Origin: Candidatus Bathyarchaeota archaeon
Lineage (GTDB): Archaea > Thermoproteota > Bathyarchaeia > 40CM-2-53-6
DNA: 9,265 nucleotides
Direction of reading: 5' to 3'
Assembly: GCA_005884605.1 (NCBI GenBank)
Contig: VBBE01000118.1
Span: 1 to 9,265, forward strand
Every line of letters begins with the position of its first letter. Position 1 is the first letter of the stretch. The position numbers were made by a program, and so were the translations under genes. Of this stretch, positions 5,785 through 9,265 are shown in pieces. A model generated the notes under the pieces. The model was given only the letters and a program-made list of their open reading frames with translations, did no database searches and was not told where the DNA came from.

Positions 5785-5794
5785 CATATTTAGT
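5785..5794 (-). promoter_or_regulatory. TATA box of rps27ae
   Basis: On the minus strand the sequence is CTAAATATGG, centred ~29 nt before the rps27ae ATG. It sits in the 111-nt divergent gap shared with rpl7ae. Confidence 0.6.
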
Positions 5795-5819
5795 GTTGTT
5801 TCCATCGCTAGTCGAAACG

Positions 5820-5828
5820 TTCATAAAA
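5820..5828 (+). promoter_or_regulatory. TATA-like box of the rpl7ae operon
   Basis: TTCATAAAA is centred ~47 nt before ATG 5872, which predicts a leader of ~20 nt. The same spacing is seen before infB and rps6e. Confidence 0.5.
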
Positions 5829-5830
5829 GC

Positions 5831-5843
5831 CGGGCATCGCCCG
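5831..5843. promoter_or_regulatory. Dyad in the rpl7ae promoter
   Basis: CGGGC (5831-5835) and GCCCG (5839-5843) form a perfect 5-bp inverted repeat around ATC. It lies immediately downstream of the TATA-like box and before the predicted transcription start, so it is better placed as a DNA-binding site than as an RNA hairpin. Function is inferred only from position. Confidence 0.4.
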
Positions 5844-5871
5844 ACTGGTTGGCCGATGAGAGTGAGTCTGG

Positions 5872-6261
5872 ATGGCACAAAAATCCGTTTACGTACGATT
5901 CCAAGTTCCCAAAGAAGCCGTTGACAAGGCCTATCAACTTCTACAAGTCGCGAAGGACACCGGAAAACTCCGGAAAGGTACAAACGAGTCAACCAAGGCA
6001 ATCGAGCGAGGAATCGCCAAACTAGTTGTTATCGCAGAGGATGTTGAGCCTCCACAAGTAGTGGCTCACCTACCCATCCTATGCGAAGAGAGAAAGATCG
6101 CATATCTCTACGTTCCCAGCAAGCTTGACCTAGGCAAGTCCGCCGGACTAGACGTTGGATCCGCCGCAATCTCAGTTGTCGAGCCAGGTGATGGCGCGCA
6201 ATCTCTCAAGGACATCCTGAAGATAGTTGAGAATATCAAGAAGACCGGCGCGGGCAAGTGA
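5872..6261 (+). CDS. rpl7ae: Large ribosomal subunit protein L7Ae (eL8), kink-turn binding
   Basis: L7Ae binds kink-turns in 23S rRNA, box C/D and H/ACA guide RNAs and RNase P RNA, so it serves ribosomes and RNA modification alike. The 129-aa protein is full length, with the kink-turn-contacting motif [15 protein letters not shown] (33-47), [20 protein letters not shown] (51-70), the [18 protein letters not shown] segment (71-88) and the small-residue strand GSAAISVV. It heads a four-gene operon (rpl7ae-rps28e-rpl24e-ndk), a conserved archaeal arrangement; the rps28e start overlaps its stop in GTGA. In Sulfolobus, L7Ae is reported to bind a kink-turn in its own leader; the short leader predicted here shows GATGA and GTGAG but no clean kink-turn. 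Confidence 0.96.
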   Translation: MAQKSVYVRFQVPKEAVDKAYQLLQVAKDTGKLRKGTNESTKAIERGIAKLVVIAEDVEPPQVVAHLPILCEERKIAYLYVPSKLDLGKSAGLDVGSAAISVVEPGDGAQSLKDILKIVENIKKTGAGK

Positions 6262-6482
6262 GCAAGGGAAAAGACAGATCTGACGAACCACTTATCCCGG
6301 CCGAAGTCACACAAGTCATCGGACGGACCGGGGTTACGGGAGAAGTTATTCAGGTTCGAGTCAGAGTCCTAGAAGGCCGAGACAAGGGACGAATTATTAC
6401 TAGAAACGTCAAGGGACCTATCCGGCTTAACGACGTTCTCATGCTTCGAGAGACTGAGAGAGAAGCGAAAAAGATCAGGTAG
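6258..6482 (+). CDS. rps28e: Small ribosomal subunit protein S28e (eS28)
   Basis: This small OB-fold protein of the 30S head is shared by archaea and eukaryotes. The 74-aa product has the standard layout: [20 protein letters not shown] (14-33), [20 protein letters not shown] (35-54) and the hallmark C-terminus [16 protein letters not shown]. It starts with GTG 6258, overlapping the rpl7ae stop as GTGA, with no obvious Shine-Dalgarno sequence, so translation probably depends on coupling to rpl7ae. Its last codons include AGGTAG, which may act as ribosome-binding site for rpl24e. Confidence 0.96.
   Translation: MSKGKDRSDEPLIPAEVTQVIGRTGVTGEVIQVRVRVLEGRDKGRIITRNVKGPIRLNDVLMLRETEREAKKIR
6477..6482 (+). 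promoter_or_regulatory. Possible ribosome-binding site for rpl24e
   Basis: AGGTAG partly matches the archaeal anti-Shine-Dalgarno complement (GAGGTGATC) and ends 10 nt before ACG 6493. It overlaps the last codons of rps28e and supports initiation near ACG. Confidence 0.4.
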
Positions 6483-6492
6483 GGCGTAAGCG

Positions 6493-6687
6493 ACGCCAAA
6501 GACTTTCAAGTGTTCTTTCTGTGGGAAGAACTTTCCAAACTCGACTGGAATCATGCACGTGAAGAACGACGGGACGATACTCTACTTCTGCTCGCGCCGA
6601 TGTAGAGTCAGCACTCTGTCGTTCAAGCGGGACTCTCGTAAGCTAAAGTGGACTGCTTACTACGGGAAGAGAGAGAAAGGCCACTGA
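6493..6687 (+). CDS. rpl24e: Large ribosomal subunit protein L24e (eL24), apparent ACG start
   Basis: The frame encodes 64 residues: TPKTFKCSFCGKNFPNSTG, IMHVKNDGTILYFCSRRC (20-37), then FKRDSRKLKWTAYYGKREKGH. It has the zinc-ribbon ligands Cys7, Cys10, Cys33 and Cys37 and the RKLKWT motif, so identity as L24e is clear. It has no ATG, GTG or TTG before the first zinc knuckle. An in-frame TAA (6487-6489) lies one codon before ACG 6493, and ACG stands exactly where the family Met precedes PKTFKCSFC. The first in-frame ATG (6553) would delete two zinc ligands. AGGTAG at 6477-6482 is a possible ribosome-binding site 10 nt upstream of ACG. Either ACG is a true non-standard start or one base is wrong in the sequence. 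The gene lies between rps28e and ndk, its usual archaeal position. Confidence 0.88.
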   Translation, partial: TPKTFKCSFCGKNFPNSTGIMHVKNDGTILYFCSRRCRVSTLSFKRDSRKLKWTAYYGKREKGH

Positions 6688-7106
6688 GCAGCCACTCTAA
6701 CAACAAAACATTCGCCTTTCTCAAACCTGAAGCTCTACAATCGAGGGTTGCAGGAGAAGTTCTGTCGAGGCTCGAGAGGAAAGGATTCGCAATCAAACAG
6801 TTGCGCCTTCACAACATTTCCAGAAAGGAAGCAGAGACGCTCTACGCCGTTCACAAGGGAAAACCCTTTTTCCAAGAACTCGTGGACCACGTCACGTCCG
6901 GGCCTGTCTTGCTGATGATCCTTGAGGGCTCAAACGCGGTAGACGTTCTGCGTAAGGTTATCGGCGCGACAAATCCGCAGACAGCTGAGCCAGGCACGAT
7001 AAGAGGCGATCTATCATTGTCCATAACCGCTAACATCATTCACGCATCTGATAGTCTCGAAAACGCGAAGAAAGAGTTATCAATATTCTTCCATGACGGA
7101 ATTTAG
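6684..7106 (+). CDS. ndk: Nucleoside diphosphate kinase
   Basis: Ndk balances nucleoside triphosphate pools through a phospho-histidine intermediate. The family is complete: KTFAFLKPEALQSRVAGEVL, HKGKPFFQELVDHVTSGPVL, NAVDVLRKVIGATNPQTAEP, GTIRGDLS, and the active site NIIHASDSLENAKKEL with the catalytic His (residue 120 from the start used here). The usual NHGSDS motif reads HASDS. Two starts are possible. CTG 6684 overlaps the rpl24e stop as CTGA, just like the TTGA, GTGA and ATGA couplings elsewhere in this window, and gives a 140-aa protein of normal length. GTG 6648 is a standard codon but adds 12 residues unlike the family and falls within conserved rpl24e codons. CTG is preferred, though not proven. 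The link to aIF5B and L24e is a conserved archaeal neighbourhood. Confidence 0.9.
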   Translation: MSSHSNNKTFAFLKPEALQSRVAGEVLSRLERKGFAIKQLRLHNISRKEAETLYAVHKGKPFFQELVDHVTSGPVLLMILEGSNAVDVLRKVIGATNPQTAEPGTIRGDLSLSITANIIHASDSLENAKKELSIFFHDGI

Positions 7107-7135
7107 CGGATAAGCGTCTTCGAAGAAAATCATGG

Positions 7136-7143
7136 TTTTAATA
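7136..7143 (+). promoter_or_regulatory. TATA-like box of infB (aIF5B)
   Basis: TTTTAATA is centred ~47 nt before ATG 7186, giving a predicted leader of ~20 nt that includes GGAG at 7171-7174 as a possible ribosome-binding site. The palindrome TCTTCGAAGA (7117-7126) lies between the ndk stop and this box. Confidence 0.5.
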
Positions 7144-7185
7144 CAGAGGTAAGAAAATGAAGGCCAATGTGGAGCCTTCCCAGGT

Positions 7186-8964
7186 ATGGCAATTCGTTCA
7201 CCAATCGCAGTCGTCCTTGGACACGTGGACCACGGGAAGACCACGCTCCTCGACAAGATTAGAGGCACCTCCGTAGCCGCCCGAGAACCGGGCCTGATCA
7301 CTCAGTGGATCGGCGCCAGCCTCATCCCCGCTCAAACTATAACAAAGATCTGCGGACCCCTTCTAGCCAGGTTTAATCTCAAGATCGAAGTTCCTGGAAT
7401 ACTCTTCATCGACACTCCGGGCCACGAAACGTTCAGCAACCTCCGCAAGCGAGGCGGATCCGCGGCTGACGTTGCAGTCCTCGTAATCGATCTCACCAAA
7501 GGAATAGAGCCCCAAACCGTCGAATCCCTCAACATCCTCAAAGCCCGCAAAACACCCTTCTTGGTATGCTGCAATAAGATCGACGCGATACCGGGATGGA
7601 AGTCGTCACCTGACGGCTCATTCCTCGCTAACACAGAACAGCAACGACCCGAAGTCTTGACTGATCTAGATAACAGAATCTACACGATGATGGGAACCTT
7701 GTCCCGATACGGCTTCCGCTCCGATCGTTTCGACAGAATCAAAGACTTCTCCAAGACCATAGCGCTCGTACCTTCGAGCGCCAAAACCGGAGAAGGGCTG
7801 CCTGAACTGATGGCCATGCTGGTCGGGCTCACCCAGATCTACATGAGAGGAGAACTAACAACAGGCGCGGGTCCAGCCGAAGGCACAGTTCTGGAGGTGA
7901 AAGAGGAACCTGGCCTCGGAGTTACTATAGACGCCTTGGTCTACGATGGGACGATCAAAGTAGATGACGAAATAGTGCTCGCTGGAAGGAACGGAATCCT
8001 GCGAACCAGGGTCCGGGCTCTACTCGTGCCGAAACCCCTTGACGAGATCCGTGATCCTAGGGATAAGTTCAGTCATGTCGAATACGTCGACGCGGCCGCT
8101 GGAATCAAGATCGCAGCCCAAGGTCTCGATGATGCGATCGCGGGGTCACCCATCTATGGCATAGATAGCCCGTCAAAGCGAGTGGAGCTTGAGAAGAGAG
8201 TACTCAGCGAAATAGAATCGGTCAAGGTAAGTACTGATCGAACTGGGGTCATCGTGAAAGCTGACGCCCTCGGCTCGCTAGAAGCGCTCACAACTTCCCT
8301 TTCCATCTCCAAAGTACCTGTGCGTCTCGCAGACGTAGGCGAGATATCTAGACGAGATGTCGTCGAGGCTGACGTCGTTCGAGCGAAAGACCCATACCTC
8401 GCCGCGATTCTCGGATTCAACGTCAAGCTGCTCCCTGATGCAGAGGAAGAGATCAAAGAAACAGGAATACCGGTCTTCAGGGGCGACATAATCTATCGAG
8501 TGTTAGAAGATTACTCAAGATGGGTTGAAGCTCAGAGGTCCGCCGGCGTTAAGGCCGAGATGGAGCTGCTTATCCGTCCGGGCAAGATGAAGATCCTCAA
8601 AGGCTTCGTCTTCCGCAGAAACGACCCTGCCATAGTTGGCGTCGAAATCCTCGAGGGAATCGTCAAACCGAAATATCCAGTGATCAACAGCAGCGGGAAG
8701 CGTATCGGGGTAGTCCTAAGAGTCCAAGACCAGGGCAAAGATGTACCAGAAGTAGGACCAGGAAAGCAAGTCGCTGTTTCCATCGACAAGCCGATCGTTG
8801 GTAGACACATTTTCGAGGGAGACATCCTCTATGTCGATGTTCCTTTGAAACATGCCAAAACCCTTTCATCAAAATTCAGAGACCACCTCTCCCCCGGAGA
8901 ACTTGCCTTGCTTGACGAGCTGGCGAGTATTTCTGCAAAGAATGCCTTGGGAGTGGTGTCATGA
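7186..8964 (+). CDS. infB: Translation initiation factor aIF5B (IF-2 homologue)
   Basis: This GTPase promotes joining of ribosomal subunits and placement of initiator Met-tRNA. The 592-aa protein has the archaeal length with no long N-terminal extension. GTPase motifs are G1 GHVDHGKT (12-19), switch I GLITQWIGAS (36-45), G3 DTPGHETF (76-83, with the His80 equivalent needed for hydrolysis), G4 NKID (130-133) and G5 SSAKTGEG (near 198). Domain II follows (EGTVLEVKEEPGLGVTIDAL), then the domain III region with VIVKADALGSLEALTTSL, and the tRNA-binding C-terminal domain with RPGKMKILKGFVFRRNDPAI and GDILYVDV. Trp41 in switch I replaces the His or Gln usual there. An in-frame TAA at 7150-7152 and the absence of another start make ATG 7186 secure. 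It follows the ndk operon but has its own TATA-like box. Confidence 0.97.
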   Translation: MAIRSPIAVVLGHVDHGKTTLLDKIRGTSVAAREPGLITQWIGASLIPAQTITKICGPLLARFNLKIEVPGILFIDTPGHETFSNLRKRGGSAADVAVLVIDLTKGIEPQTVESLNILKARKTPFLVCCNKIDAIPGWKSSPDGSFLANTEQQRPEVLTDLDNRIYTMMGTLSRYGFRSDRFDRIKDFSKTIALVPSSAKTGEGLPELMAMLVGLTQIYMRGELTTGAGPAEGTVLEVKEEPGLGVTIDALVYDGTIKVDDEIVLAGRNGILRTRVRALLVPKPLDEIRDPRDKFSHVEYVDAAAGIKIAAQGLDDAIAGSPIYGIDSPSKRVELEKRVLSEIESVKVSTDRTGVIVKADALGSLEALTTSLSISKVPVRLADVGEISRRDVVEADVVRAKDPYLAAILGFNVKLLPDAEEEIKETGIPVFRGDIIYRVLEDYSRWVEAQRSAGVKAEMELLIRPGKMKILKGFVFRRNDPAIVGVEILEGIVKPKYPVINSSGKRIGVVLRVQDQGKDVPEVGPGKQVAVSIDKPIVGRHIFEGDILYVDVPLKHAKTLSSKFRDHLSPGELALLDELASISAKNALGVVS

Positions 8965-8975
8965 CTCGAACGACG

Positions 8976-8983
8976 TTTATTAA
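8976..8983 (+). promoter_or_regulatory. TATA-like box of rps6e
   Basis: TTTATTAA is centred ~47 nt before ATG 9027, predicting a ~20-nt leader with GGAG at 9009-9012. It lies 12 nt after the infB stop. Confidence 0.55.
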
Positions 8984-9026
8984 CAGCCCAGGGGAACCGG
9001 CTTCCAACGGAGCCCGCTAACAAAAC

Positions 9027-9265
9027 ATGGCCAAGTTCCAGCTCATAGTGTCGGATCCTGTGAGCAAGACCTCGAAAGCCGCCTCCATCGAAGGAGCGAA
9101 GGCGCAGGCGCTTGTCGGAAAATCGATTGGGGATGAGGTCGACGGTAAGCTTCTCGGTATTGGAAACATGAAGCTAAAGATCACAGGTGGCACTGACAAG
9201 GACGGGATCCCAATGCGTTTCGATATTCAGGGAGGTGCCAAGAAGAGAGCAATTCTCTCCGGCGG
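9027..9265 (+). CDS. rps6e: Small ribosomal subunit protein S6e (eS6), partial at the 3' end
   Basis: Seventy-nine residues are visible before the right edge. They match the N-terminal part of S6e: MAKFQLIVSDPVSKTSKAAS, the GKSIGDEVDGKLLGIGNMKL segment and KITGGTDKDGIPMRFDIQGG, the GGTDKxGxPM motif being diagnostic. S6e is a 30S protein shared by archaea and eukaryotes. The start ATG 9027 gives the family N-terminus (MAxFxLxVSDP). The rps6e gene often sits next to initiation-factor genes in archaea, as here beside aIF5B. The rest of the gene lies outside the window. Confidence 0.95.
   Translation, partial: MAKFQLIVSDPVSKTSKAASIEGAKAQALVGKSIGDEVDGKLLGIGNMKLKITGGTDKDGIPMRFDIQGGAKKRAILSG

Noticed and set aside
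5848..5872. Kink-turn in the rpl7ae leader for L7Ae feedback
   Set aside because: GATGA and GTGAG resemble box C/D parts, but the flanking bases do not form the canonical stem next to the tandem GA pairs.
5549..6001. Minus-strand open frame (150 codons) and plus-strand frame 5613-5924 around rps27ae and rpl7ae
   Set aside because: Both overlap recognised ribosomal genes in other frames and have no motif; they also cover the promoter region.
1..9265. CRISPR arrays, tRNA or rRNA genes, insertion sequences, att sites
   Set aside because: No spaced direct repeats, tRNA-like T-loop patterns, transposase motifs or terminal repeats were seen in the gaps, which are all short.

Overview
The window is archaeal chromosomal DNA of moderate GC content. 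It carries the archaeal/eukaryotic forms of core information-processing genes: RNA polymerase subunit Rpo7, Spt4, ribosomal proteins S27ae, L7Ae, S28e, L24e and S6e, initiation factor aIF5B, and the Kae1/Bud32 pair of the KEOPS complex. TATA-like boxes precede the genes in place of bacterial -35/-10 promoters. The exact lineage cannot be fixed by eye. A TACK-type archaeon is a reasonable guess (inference, low confidence).

Left part (1-2373), accessory in character. It opens with the C-terminal end of a membrane protein. Next, on the minus strand, is a decayed dihydrofolate-reductase-family (RibD C-terminal-like) gene with an internal deletion, a frame change and a lost ATG. Then come a DNA-3-methyladenine glycosylase I gene (tag) and a two-gene unit of an ArsR-type repressor and an SRPBCC/AHSA1 protein joined by an ATGA overlap. 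These are families more typical of bacteria, so transfer is likely but unproven. An inverted repeat overlaps the TATA box of the arsR-type gene and is a good candidate for its own operator.

Middle part (2426-5468). kae1, bud32 and an XTP/dITP diphosphatase gene overlap one another head to tail. kae1 and bud32 are separate here, although many archaea fuse them. A perfect 7-bp stem-loop separates this cluster from the rpo7-spt4 pair, which has its own TATA box and a TTGA coupling overlap.

Right part (5524-9265). rps27ae lies on the minus strand and diverges from the rpl7ae-rps28e-rpl24e-ndk operon. aIF5B and the start of rps6e follow, each with its own TATA-like box. The rps24e gene, a common neighbour of spt4 and rps27ae, is not in this gap.

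No undescribed defence or mobile system was recognised. The most notable signals are: (i) non-standard initiation codons in the ribosomal operon, with rpl24e apparently starting at ACG and ndk plausibly at CTG; (ii) two TATA-to-start spacings, about 29 nt (leaderless) and about 47 nt (short leader); (iii) dyad symmetries at several gene boundaries; and (iv) the frozen deletion in the reductase pseudogene.
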